From Priapulus caudatus (Eukaryota > Priapulida > Priapulimorpha > Priapulimorphida > Priapulidae), in assembly GCF_000485595.1 (NCBI RefSeq), contig NW_014577099.1, positions 226,077-261,893 on the forward strand: a DNA stretch of 35,817 nt, given 5' to 3'. Shown here piece by piece: positions 1 through 10,700 of this stretch (within the stretch, counting starts at the first letter, position 1; each line of letters begins with the position of its first letter). The position numbers and the translations under genes were made by a program. Under the pieces are notes generated by a model. The model was not told the DNA's origin and did no database searches. It worked only from the letters and a program-made list of their open reading frames with translations.

Positions 1-108
1 TTTTTTTTCGGGCCACCAGATTTCATTTTCGGGCCACCAAAAATTGAAAATCAATGATTTTGGTGGCCCGATCGGGCCACTGAAAAAAAAAGTTAGTGTC
101 GAGCCTTG
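1..108. mobile_element. Truncated terminal fragment of a hAT-like MITE (right end)
   Basis: The window opens inside a repeat with short internal inverted copies of a GGGCCACC/GGTGGCCC motif. It ends with GTTAGTGTCGAGCCTTG, the reverse complement of a CAAGGCTCGACACTAAC-type terminus as expected for a hAT-like MITE. The internal layout (a phrase repeated around AAATTGAAAATCAATG) resembles the complete MITE at 10266-10623. The left end is outside the window, so family assignment is inference. Confidence 0.4.
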
Positions 109-1179
109 TTATATCAGTTATTTGTTTAATTGTAATTGCACTTCACACAGATCATGTCATGCACCGTGAAGTAAAAACCAATCAGATTTTTTCTGCCGTA
201 CCTCAATAATTATTGCCACATGATAGAAGAGATGTCCCGATCAGTTTGTTGATTAATGGCAGGGCCATAGGTCATCCTAATATAGTAGATTCTGGTCTAT
301 ATCTCTTTGGATTGTGATTGCATATTGGAAAAACGATTAGTGCTGAGGCTAGTTAATTTTTTAAGGTAACTTTCTGGTCCATTGAGATATGCACAAGAAA
401 GCATACGTACACTACCCTACCCTACCTTATCATTATTTTGTACTGATTAACAAACAGTTATTTGCCTGGTTCCTCGGGAAACAAGTTTTGCGGACCTCCA
501 AAATCAATGTTGTCTGAGACTGCAGGACATCGGATTTTCTCCATCTAGAAAACGCTCATGTTACTTGAAAATCCAGGCCAGTTATACATTTTTGTTATAC
601 GTAAAATCAGGAGTAAATAATACGATTGCTAGGCCCAACTGTGAGCGATGTAACACACTGCCAGGAGAACAAGGACAGCTCTGCTTGCTAGCCTTGTTCT
701 GCCTAAGATTTTTTAAGCCTAACTCAATAAACATTAACCCAAATGTTACCTTAAACATTTAATATCCTTCCTCCTTAATCGTTTGTCCTGTATATAAGCA
801 CAATCCAGAAAGATCTACTAAGATGTATGAAAGTATTTTGTAAAAATTGTTCCATATTCAGACAATTAAATTTTTCCGCCAGATAAACAAATGCCAGTGA
901 GACCTACCAACAGGAAAAGGTTTTTCGTTACATTCTGAGTAGTAAATAAATATAATTGAATGCTAGTTCTACCAGATGTGATGTACTGTTCTCATCCACT
1001 AGTTCAAACCTTCATACACTGTGGCAGCAACCCAAAAATGGATTTTCAGTAACCGATATTAGATATGGCATGTGACATGCTCTGCACCAGTTACAATGCA
1101 GTAATAATTACAATCATAAAATAAAAGTGTATAAACTGTTGTGATTACCATTGTAATAGCAATAATTGTGTGTTTCCAG
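109..1179. other. Non-coding stretch upstream of the first visible ECI2 exon
   Basis: AT-rich sequence with no recognisable protein or RNA gene. It should be the intron preceding the first visible ECI2-like exon, because a pyrimidine-rich acceptor ending TTTCCAG sits at 1173-1179. The missing short first exon, with the start codon and probably a mitochondrial leader, may lie here or before the window. I scanned ATG codons for a short frame ending in the needed phase at a GT donor and found none convincing. Confidence 0.4.
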
Positions 1180-4100
1180 TGCGGCATCTGCACATTCACG
1201 CAGCTTCTACACAAACAGAATCCTGTATTCTCTACTTGACGACTTCAATAAGGCCAAGCAGCAAGTTGGCAGCTTGGCAGAAGACCCAGGAAATGATGTG
1301 AAACTGCAGATGTATGCACTGTTTAAACAGGTATGTATTGTAAGCAACAGCAGGAATGTGTCCACGTGTAGACAGCATGAACTCTATGTTATTGCCTTTG
1401 CCACGTTTAATATGACAGACAGTTTATGCAGAATTCATGCTAATGTAGTACGGTGTTTTAGCTTTGAGATAGAGACATGGGAATTTGGCACATTAGTCAG
1501 GCAAATGTCCAGGGACGGCCGGCAAGGGACCCAGATGACATTAGCTACATATATTAATAGCAGACATAATTCAGCGTGGACAGAACGCATTTCAGAATGG
1601 TACGAACGCATAGAGTAACGAAGTGATGACGTCACGGTGGCATGACAACGAACCTACTGGTTCTACACAATCATATGCTCTGGTAACATTAACTGCGTGT
1701 CGTGTTTTGTACCCGATTGTAACCATCATTCTGAGAGTCATTATTGCAGTTTTTATAGATTTCCAAAGGATGGAAGTGAAAAGCAACGAAAATTTTTTTT
1801 TTTTAATTCATTAAATATTGTAAGATCGACTTGCTACCGATGCTTTACCGCTGTCTGCAGCGCACACACTCGTGTTTTACGTACGCACAACATTTTCACG
1901 CAGTTAATGTTATGGAGCCAGTGAGTTGTGTAGAACCAGCCCGTACGTTGTCTTGACAACGTGACGTCACACTTCGGTACTCTATTAACTTCAACAAGAA
2001 TGCGACGCGGTTTATTAAACGGCCATCATTAACCGTGCACGTCGACGGTGGTCGGCGTTCCTTCTTACATTAGTCGCGACCGGTCGTTAGATCCACGACC
2101 CGTGCCATAAATTAGTTGAAGGTTATAAGGTCGCGACGACGAGGCGGACGTTTTAAAAAGTAGGGGTTCCGATGAGAATGAGAGAGACGCCGGCATCCTC
2201 TAACGAGTATGCGCACACTGTTTCGACTGTGCTGTTCATCTGCGTCTATAATAAAACCGTACTTGCCACCGCTTACTCAGCTGTTACGTCTACTGTCTAC
2301 GAACCACATATTCGACTCTACACTAAGCCCCAATGCTAAATCATGTAGCAAGTGTAACAGACTTGTTCTATGTACTGATATTTTTAAATAGTGAACTGAC
2401 CAGCTATATTCTGTACTTATCTCATTTGATTTATTGGTAGCCATGCTTACGTTTCTTGTTTTCTATGTGCAGAGCATGATAGGGAGTTGTAATGCACCAA
2501 AGCCTGGCATGATGGATTTTGTAGGCAAAGCAAAGTGGACTGCATGGAGCTCATTGGGAGATCTTTCGCAAGTGAGTTAACACACACTAGTAGTAATATT
2601 GCATCTATATGGAAATAGCATTTACTGGTAATATGCTAAGGAGTGAGATTAAACAATAAAAAAAAAATTTAATCCATTTTTAAATTTACCTAATCCTGTT
2701 AAATGCATCACACTCCTAAATTCTTTGATAACAAGTGATCTATCAGCTTGAAAAGCTAACTATGTGCTTAACGTTTAGGATGATGCCAAAAAGCAATACA
2801 TTGATGTGGTTAATGGACTGCTGGCTAATGAGGCATCTGCTCAACCTGTATCACCTCAAGCAGCAGCACCACCAGGTGGCTATCACACCCTTGTAGTGAG
2901 CAACGAGGGAGGAGTGTTTACCATCAGAATCAACCGACCAGACAAAAAGAATGCCCTCACCATGCAGGTGGGTATAGTGTTCATGTGCTTCAAATTCAAT
3001 TTTGCAACTGGCAATGTGATAGTGTAAATATAAGTGTTGGCTGTGTGAAGGAAGGAACACAGGTTATAACTAGACAGAGTGCACTCACGGAGAGTGCATA
3101 CCTCCGCCAGAGACATACGCCATACGACTCGCGAACACACGAATAACCCACGATATACGCCAGCGTACTGACATGTACATGCTGGCTTGCTGGCTTGCTG
3201 CTCGCTCGCTTGTAGCAGCCGCTCGCTGCTGCTCGCTCACATGTACACGCTCGCTGGCTCGCTGGCTGACGCGCTAATATCGATCGCGCGAACACACTTA
3301 ACACACTAACACACGAACACACGAGAGCGAAAACATAACCTTCTCCAACTCCGTTGGGCGGAGGTAATTATAGATGTGTGACTATAGTATGGCTGATAGG
3401 GTCTATGTCCCCCAGGGTACTGCCGGAACGTACCCTGGGTACGGTCCGGTATACCCGAAACGTACCCTGGTACTAAATACTACTATCTAATATGCTGGAC
3501 CGTACCTCGCCTACTCCACTAACGAGTCTAGGGAGTCGCCTACGCCTACTCCCTAACCCTAACCCTAACCCTAACCATATCAGCTAGATAGTTACCAGGG
3601 TACGTTTCGGTATACCGGACCGTACCCAGGGTACGTTCCGGCAGTACCCTGGGGGACATAGACCCTATGAGCGCTAGTATGAGTATCATCTGTGTATCAT
3701 CTTCTTCTCCTTTAGACATATGAGGAGCTCATTAAAGCACTTGACCAAGCTAGCAATGACAAAACAGTTGTTTTGGCTGCTGTGACCGGTAAGCTGTATT
3801 CGACACCTGGATATCGGTCAATTAGTTTCTAAAATTTGTTTGGGTTATCCGGGAAAACATTTACTGCTCTATTATTCACTTCAATCATAAGGTTTACACA
3901 ATATATGGATACATATGGCTGAATTTGTGTACAGCCTGAACAGCTCTGCATAACTGAATGTAATCTGTGACACGTTATTATGGAGCCCCATTATGATAGA
4001 AATGAAGAATAAGTAAGTATAATAAAAGTAGTATCATAAATAGCACAAATAACAATGCTAATAGTTACTTTGAAACTTCCTTTTGGTCACTTTTGTTGCA

Positions 4101-5226
4101 CATGTAAATTCTGGCGGTGTTATAGAACTGAACTGATACTGTAAAACTTATCGATTTTGGCACGATCAAATTAATAAATTGGAATATTGATAATGCACAA
4201 TAGTTTATTATGCAGTTCGTAATAATTCATAGTGTTATTATTCAGGTACGGGAGACTACTACTCCAGTGGCAATGACCTGAGCAACTTTGCAAATATTCA
4301 ACCTGATCAGATTGCTAAGATGGCTGATGATGCTCGTGATATACTCATGTAATTATCAATTACAGGCTTAGAGCATTGAAATAAATATGTGAGCAGACAA
4401 AACTTTTCCAGAAGAAACTTGCTTATTTCTAGCATTGAAGATGATACCCACTTAACTTGAGCCATCAAAAACCTCTAGTCAAAGTTCATTATTTTTAAGT
4501 TGTGCATTTGTACTTTCCAATACACGTGAAAGGTATGCAAAAATGCTTGGGATCATGTTTATTAAATTTTTTTTACCTAGAACGTGTCAATAATGCGAAA
4601 TAGTTTATAAATTTGCCATCCCTTAGCATGCTTGTGATATCAGCAATGACAGTGAGGTGTGGCATAATTTATTTTGATGAGTAGCTCCTTTTCACATTGT
4701 CTTTATATGCCATGGCTAAATACCATGAAATTACTGAATGACTGTTGAGATTTTTACTTGCAGACGGTTCGTGGGTGCCTTTATTGATTTCCCTAAGCCC
4801 CTTATATCACTCGTGAATGGACCAGCAGTTGGAGTGATGGTGACTACACTAGGACTATATGATGCTGTCTATGCTACGGATAAGGTGAGAAGGAGATAAG
4901 TGCTACACTTCATTTTGACTTGTGACTATGCAGGTAGTACTGCAGTTGGTATTGTTGTCGTTGTTGTTGTTAATTGCTATTGCTAAGGAGTAAAACGTTG
5001 TTATTATTACGATTATTATTTTTAGTAGTAGTAGTGGTGATAGTGGTAGTTGTAGTAGTAGTAGTGGCAGCAGTAGCAGCAGCAGTAGCAGCAGCAGCAG
5101 TAGTAGAAGTAGTAGAAGTAGTAGAAGTAGTAGTAGATGTAGTAGTAGTAGTAGCAGTAGCAGTAGCAGTAGCAGTAGCAGTAGAGCAGTAGCAGTAGCA
5201 GTAGCAGTAGCAGTAGCAGTAGCAGC

Positions 5227-5257
<31 letters not shown>

Positions 5258-6985
5258 GCAGCAGCAGCAGCAGCAGTAGCAGTTCCTCAACTTCATGTAA
5301 ATAGCATAACACGACTATAATGATTGCAATTACTGGATGTAGTTTGGGTTTATAAATAATATTCAGTTGTAATTGGTTATGCATGTGTGACTCTGTGTTA
5401 TTACTGTTTATAGGCAACGTTTCACACACCGTTCAGCCAGCTTGGACAGACCCCTGAAGGTTGCTCCTCTTACACCTTTCCTAAACTAATGGGAACTGGA
5501 AAGGTATGACTGATGCTTTTATATGACATGTATATGCATTTTATATATGACATGTATGTCATTTTATATGACATATATATGACATGTATATGCATGAAAT
5601 AGATTTTTGGAATTATAATCTGTGCTTAACAGCATTGCTATTCCATCCTATATAATTGCATAGGCAATCCTATAATTTTCTTGATAAATACCTATACTTA
5701 ACTGAAGACATATTACTTGATTATTTTATATGTCAACGATACAGTTAATTATTACTATTTTACTGGTCATTCGATTATTCCTATACAAAAGCTTATTGAC
5801 TTCCTCACTGTATGTTTTTGCATTGAATTTCATTATATGATTGGGGATGCATTCCTTCAAAAAATGGTTTATCCTTACCAAAGTTATCATAACAGGGGGC
5901 GTTACTGTATATATGAATACAACATTGAGCATTAAAGAATATGAACCAATTATTTATAAAAAATTATAATAAAAAAAGCAAGTATATGTAATTGTTTGAT
6001 TGCACTCGACAATGTTTGTCACACCTGCAACAAGCAATTATCACGATATATATTCCTATTTTATTTTTATCTTTATTTTATTTTATTAGGGTTTTTGTAA
6101 AATCTTATGTACAAAGTATACATAACGAAACATCTTTTGTTTGTAGGCTGCGGAAATGTTGTTGTTCAACCAGAAAATTAGTGCTCATGAGGCATGCCAA
6201 AGGGACCTGGTTACAGAGGTGTTCCCTGATAGTTCCTTCCATAAGGAAGTGACTGCCCGACTACAGCGACATGCAAAGTACCCTGTAAAGGTAAGTTTGG
6301 TGTGCAGTCAGTTGTGTCGAATACAGAAGGTATGTCTTAATGTCTTTGCATGCTGAAGACTATTGTAAGAGACCATAGATTATATTAATGTTATCATAAC
6401 CATACAAACTGTACACTTTCATGACCTTTTCCTTAACATGCACAAGCAGCATAGTTTGTACACCTGTGATGTCGGTAATCGTGAGTGGTACCTTACATAG
6501 CTGAACATTGGCAAATAAAGTTTAATAGTGGTTTTTGGCAATGTAAATGGGTTTTTGCTTGCTAAGATTTTTTGATACTCGCGAGTCATGGTGTTTACCC
6601 AATCATTGTGTGCTTGGCAGCAGTTGCATCTGAAATCTAACCCAAGGATAAATGTGAAATACATCCAATAAGAAACAAACCATTCTATACATGAAACATA
6701 TACATGAAAATTGATTAAAAATAGAAAAGAACATGTATGTCGTCACAGTTTGGAACCGACTTCAGAATGGTGAGTATACTTCAACGTGGTGTTTCGTATG
6801 TTTTATAAAATTGCGTGTTTATCTTACAGTCGATGGTGTACGCCAAGAAGTTGTACCGGGACCAGGAAAGGGAGATACTACACAAGATCAATGCTCAAGA
6901 GTGTGACAGGCTGGTTGAGCGATGGCAGTCAGAGGACTGTATTAATGCCATCATGAGCTTTTTCTCTAAGAAATCCAAAATGTAG
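1180..6985 (+). CDS. ECI2: Enoyl-CoA delta isomerase 2-like protein (ACBP + isomerase domains), 5'-partial
   Basis: Nine exons join in frame: 1180-1330, 2473-2571, 2779-2967, 3716-3788, 4246-4348, 4764-4884, 5414-5503, 6147-6290, 6830-6985. They give about 374 residues plus the stop; family members are near 390, so only a short N-terminal exon is missing. The first two exons and the start of the third form an acyl-CoA-binding domain (YALFKQ, then GKAKWTAW). After a Ala/Pro/Gln linker, a crotonase fold begins at [19 protein letters not shown]. Oxyanion-hole segments SGNDL and GPAVG are present, and the catalytic Glu is in [14 protein letters not shown] (codon near 5456). The protein ends SKKSKM; -SKM is a variant of the peroxisomal PTS1 signal. 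By family knowledge it shifts 3-cis/trans double bonds to 2-trans-enoyl-CoA during unsaturated fatty acid beta-oxidation in peroxisomes and/or mitochondria. Introns carry several mobile elements. Family is certain; the ends of exon 1 are not known. Confidence 0.93.
1610..1985. mobile_element. Inverted-repeat element carrying a truncated THAP domain (P-like, internally deleted)
   Basis: Arms of about 89 bp (1610-1699 and 1897-1985) are imperfect inverted repeats, starting ATAGAGTAMCGAAGTG and containing TGACGTCAC and GGTTCTACACAA. Between them, about 1700-1800 in the plus direction reads [19 protein letters not shown] followed by FPKDG. This is the start of a C2CH THAP zinc finger (C-x4-C, then the YRFPKD block). 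The frame then runs into a poly-T tract, and the second CxxH pair and the AVPTIF motif are absent. THAP domains occur at the N-terminus of P-element transposases and their domesticated relatives. No clear target duplication was seen. It lies in the ECI2 intron 1331-2472. Confidence 0.65.
1986..2472. other. Intronic sequence with a GC-rich patch of unknown nature
   Basis: About 2000-2200 is markedly richer in GC and CpG than its surroundings (CGTCGACGG, GTCGCGACC), then returns to AT-rich intron ending in a TGTGCAG acceptor. It adjoins the THAP inverted-repeat element and may be remnant transposon DNA. A 60-codon frame at 2209-2391 with a CSKC motif is too short to identify. Confidence 0.3.
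3069..3367. repeat. Interspersed repeat with CCTCCGCC-type ends (complete copy)
   Basis: It starts ACTAGACAGAGTGCACTCAC and runs through GCATACCTCCGCC. The middle is a GCTGGCTTGCTG / GCTCGCTGGCTC low-complexity core, and the end is CAACTCCGTTGGGCGGAGGTAA. The same sequence in the opposite orientation occurs at 17444-18390 (interrupted) and 17061-17274 (partial), which proves it is a repeat family. It has no coding capacity. In one frame the end reads [10 protein letters not shown], a peptide I associate with spurious ORFs in many marine invertebrate genomes (recollection, not checked). It lies in the ECI2 intron 2968-3715. Confidence 0.7.
3396..3668. repeat. Palindromic element with telomeric repeat core (family 1, copy 1)
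   Basis: Near-perfect inverted arms of about 78 bp (3396-3473 and 3590-3668) start ATAGGGTCTATGTCCCCCAG. The arms contain smaller hairpins (CAGGGTAC/GTACCCTG, CCGGTATACCGG). The 115-bp centre holds four CCCTAA units at 3551-3574 next to CGCCTACTCC. A second copy lies at 18613-18918 in inverse orientation. A 3-bp TGA occurs at both borders if the element is taken as TAGGGTC to GACCCTA, which is weak support for a target duplication. Confidence 0.85.
5022..5284. repeat. Intronic AGT/AGC trinucleotide repeat
   Basis: About 260 bp made almost only of AGT, AGC and related triplets. Long (AGCAGT)n blocks occur at 5153-5220, and CAG-type runs of eight or more units lie near 5221-5276, broken by one ACT. 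It lies in the ECI2 intron 4885-5413. All long frames here encode homopolymer-like peptides and are not genes. Confidence 0.95.
5504..6146. other. ECI2 intron, AT-rich, with a short ATGACATGTAT minisatellite
   Basis: The intron runs from donor GTATGA at 5504 to acceptor TTTGTAG. Around 5518-5598 the phrase ATGACATGTATATGCAT/TTTATAT recurs three to four times. The remainder shows nothing recognisable. Confidence 0.5.
6291..6829. other. ECI2 last intron, no feature seen
   Basis: It is bounded by a strong donor GTAAGT and the acceptor ATCTTACAG. The content is ordinary AT-rich intron without repeats or ORFs that I can support. Confidence 0.5.
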
Positions 6986-7351
6986 GCACTAAGCTAATAT
7001 GATTGGCCAGAAGACACAGCTACTAGACCGACAAGTATTAGTTTCTAATCGAAATGTGATCCATTGTCATAGTTGGTGATGCCGTTATGGGTTCTTGTTT
7101 TATGTCTACATCTGATCTTGCATGTGAACGTTACATAACTATTTACAATTTACTAATCTATTAAATGGAATTCAAGGAAGTTAAAGGGCAACCAGATTTT
7201 GTTTTTGTTTTCATAGAAAATGTTACAGTGATTACAGAGTAGGTGACTCTAGCTGCCACACAGTACATAGTCCGAGATGAAAGTTGTTTGCCTTAATAAG
7301 CTACGCCCCTGATGTTAACACTAGACTATACTATATATATACCTGAATGAA

Positions 7352-7362
7352 AATAAAATAAA
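7352..7362 (+). promoter_or_regulatory. Poly(A) signals of ECI2
   Basis: Two overlapping AATAAA hexamers lie 367-377 bases after the ECI2 stop codon, the first canonical signals in the plausible 3' UTR. Confidence 0.55.
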
Positions 7363-7383
7363 CGTGTTATTCTGTATAACAAA

Positions 7384-7389
7384 TTTATT
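7384..7389 (-). promoter_or_regulatory. Candidate poly(A) signal of the RMDN-like gene
   Basis: TTTATT on the plus strand is AATAAA on the minus strand, about 355 bases after the RMDN stop. It is only 22 bp from the opposing ECI2 signals, so the two transcripts probably overlap at their 3' ends. Confidence 0.45.
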
Positions 7390-7744
7390 TTGGAATTGAA
7401 ATCAAGGAATGATTAAATATGAACAAAAATGACAGTTTCTTGTGGGATTTCAACCTACAATTAGAACTTTGCTAGAGAACTCATTTTGAATCTTAACTGC
7501 TATGACTTGTTCGCGGCATTTACAATTACACCCACTATAATAATCTGTCTCACTTTAGTGCTGTGCATCAATTCTCTTCCCTAAATGCTAGACGCTTTGA
7601 TAAAGTGTAGTGACATATATCCTATAAAAAGAGTTTTTATAAAGTTCTTATAAATATACCTTGTTGATCAATAATTATATTAAAATTTCATGACCTGTCA
7701 TCTTACGTAATTTCAAAATAAGAGATTTCACATCACAATACAGG

Positions 7745-10700
7745 TCAACTCTTTACTCCCAGGCTTGCTAACAGCTCTCCGGCTTCTTTGTGAGCCTGTA
7801 ACAAGTAAATTTCACGTTTACAGAATAAAAAAATTATAAATGAAAAAAGTTGTGGAAAGGAAATTAGGTAGAGACTTTCCATGATACACTGGCTATCTTT
7901 GTCATTTGAAAATTACGGTATCTTCCATCCCATAACAGTAATTGTTCCTAACCAAAATGTCCCTTAAAATGTGTCTTCTCATAAGAAAGGTAATCTGTAA
8001 AGAGGAGTTTCCAATGATCATTTCTTTGTATACCATAGGTATATGACTATATCCCTTTGTACTAAACTGGGTAAATTGAACTAATATTATCAATAAATGT
8101 TTAGTAATATGTCTAGAAAGATTGGGTAGTAAGAAACATGGCAATATATAATCAGATGTTTGGACTCGCGACTTCAGAATATTAGGCTATTAAATACTAC
8201 AAGTAACCATACTTGTAGGCTACATGTACCAGGTGTTAGTAAACTGTTTCGCCAGGAAATTCCACAATTGCATGGTTTTTCACACTTCTCTTGTAATCAC
8301 ACAATTACCATCAAAATGTAATGAGGATTTGTAATAAATAATAAGCAAATAATTCTCACATCTTTGTCATCTTCAGTTTTGACAGGATACTCATGTGCCT
8401 TGGACAGATACAGCAGTGCCATCTTCTTGTTACCAATGCGCATGTATGTTTTTCCCAACATTGTCAGGTTCATGCTGTAAAAGTTGGGGTCAACTGAAAA
8501 TAGAACCATATGAATTCATGAAAAGTCTTCACTCACAACCTAAAATGACCATCGCTTACTATGACTATTTTGCTTAGTCATCTAAATTTATGTATATATA
8601 TAAATATGTTCCTCATATAATGATTTTTATTTGCTTCTTCCAGTTTAAACTTGTCAAACTCTTTACCTTGGTTGAGTTGTCGTTAATATGCTGAATATGA
8701 ACACCATACATAGTTTTACAAAAAAAATCCAGCTTTGTCTTGAAAGGTCATACTTGCACAGCTACTATTAAAGGAATGCCGGTGTTCTTCTTTGTTTACC
8801 GTTTTCTGCATCTAGGAAGTATTTAAGCGCCTCTTCATACGTTGATGTAGGAGGTGTAGCAAACAACATTGAGGCAATCTTTCTTTGATACCAAGGCATG
8901 TCAGCGAACACAAAACACCTAAAAACAAACCCACTAAGATGCATATTAACGTTATAATAAAAACGTTTTGTTACATCCTAAATTGGATATATCGTACTAC
9001 AAAATATTTAAGTTCTGGGATAATGCGTTGAAATTAAACCATTAATAATTAGAATATATTCAACTAGGGTGTATTATGATCAGCTGTTATCTATTACTAT
9101 AAGCACAGCATATTCACTAATAGTTACCGATAAGTTTAATTCAATAATAATAATTTATAAAAAAATAACTGATTTATAAAACATCTGAAATCCATAATAA
9201 ACATTATTCAAATACCTATATCATGAACCTGTTTTGATATAGAGATAGATAGAGAGGGGAGGGAGGGAGAGAGATTCATTAGATTCCTGATGATATTCAA
9301 TGTTTCCTTCATTCGTGATGATATTCAATACAAACAAGTCTGCTGCGACAAAACTCATTTCCACCCACCAGGTGTCAACGTCCCACCCTCATATGTTCAC
9401 AACAATTACCACATGCTCAGAACAATATAATTCACAGATTCCTTAATGATCAGAAGATAGAAGGATAACCAGAGTGAGTGGAAATAGCCATGTGTCAGAG
9501 TATTTGTTGGTAAAGCAAAAATCGTTAAATTTTCAATGACGTAAACCTTGTGTTTGCATGACAACCAATTATCTATGCCACAGTTACATATCCGAAAGAA
9601 AACTAGCCATGAGGACACGGAAGCAGCGAATTAGTTGGGTACACTCTTTAAGAATACATTTCAGCCTCTTGTACGCTATTCTACGCCTACAAATAATGGT
9701 TCTCGTGGCACTGTTTTCTTCATTGCCATTTGATTCACGCATTGAAACGTGAGTTAGGATGATGGAAACGTACCAATATCCCAGAGAATGAATCGATGTT
9801 GCATCTTGTGGATTCAGCGCAATTGCTTTCTGAAATAAGAATGTGAACTTAAGCCAACTAAATATTGAACAACCATCAGTTATAAGTATATTGCCACATA
9901 AATAAAACAATAAGTTCAAAATTTACAAAATTTGTCAGCTTAATTAACATGGTTATATACAACCTTGGTCGATAGCTATGCAATTAAAATTTATATTTCC
10001 TTATGAAATTAAAATTAATAGTTTTATTTTATGCTAGAGATAATAACATAAAACACAGATGACATGCATAGAAAGATGGCTGACAATGATTATCTATCCT
10101 TAACCAAACTTCATGCTCGCCTGTATAGCTAAAACATCTATTTATATCCCTCCTGTTCAAAGAAACAGAAAATATATTCTATCGCCTGTTGAAATGCAGA
10201 AGACATTGCTACTCATGCTCATACAAATTGTTGATACAAACTAATGCAGCCTAGCTGGCCTTGTTCAGGGGTCGAAATAAGCGATGGTCCAGGGCCATCA
10301 AATAATCAGGAGGACCATCAGATTTTCAAAGTCAATGGTCTGACGGACCGGACCGTTATGGGTTCAACTAAATTCTACTGAAACAACTTTATTAACCAAT
10401 ATACTATTAAAGTGAATAAACAATTACTGTATCATTTCATACATTCATTGTAGGTGAATAATTGCCATTTCATCACCATGTAAAATCTCTTTCTTACGCT
10501 TGCATGCCACATTACTTTTAGAGAACAATTTGAAATTTAGAAGAACCATCTAAAATTTAGGAGGACCGTCTAAATTTCAAACTAGATGGACCATCTTTTT
10601 TTTTCTCCTTATTTCTACCCCTGCTTGTTACTTTTTTAAATTAGGGCAGAACTAATATATGAACCAAACTACTGAAGCCATCAGTGTTGGCGTGAACCAA

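Larger units (their letters stand above)
6986..7744. other. Shared 3' UTR interval of the convergent ECI2 and RMDN genes
   Basis: It lies between the ECI2 stop (plus) and the RMDN stop (minus). It includes the ECI2 3' UTR with two overlapping AATAAA signals at 7352-7362, and the RMDN 3' UTR, which contains an AATAAA on the minus strand at 7384-7389. Confidence 0.55.

Noticed and set aside
4974-5429. Val-rich and Leu/Tyr-rich frames on both strands
   Set aside because: Translations of the AGT/AGC triplet repeat inside an ECI2 intron.
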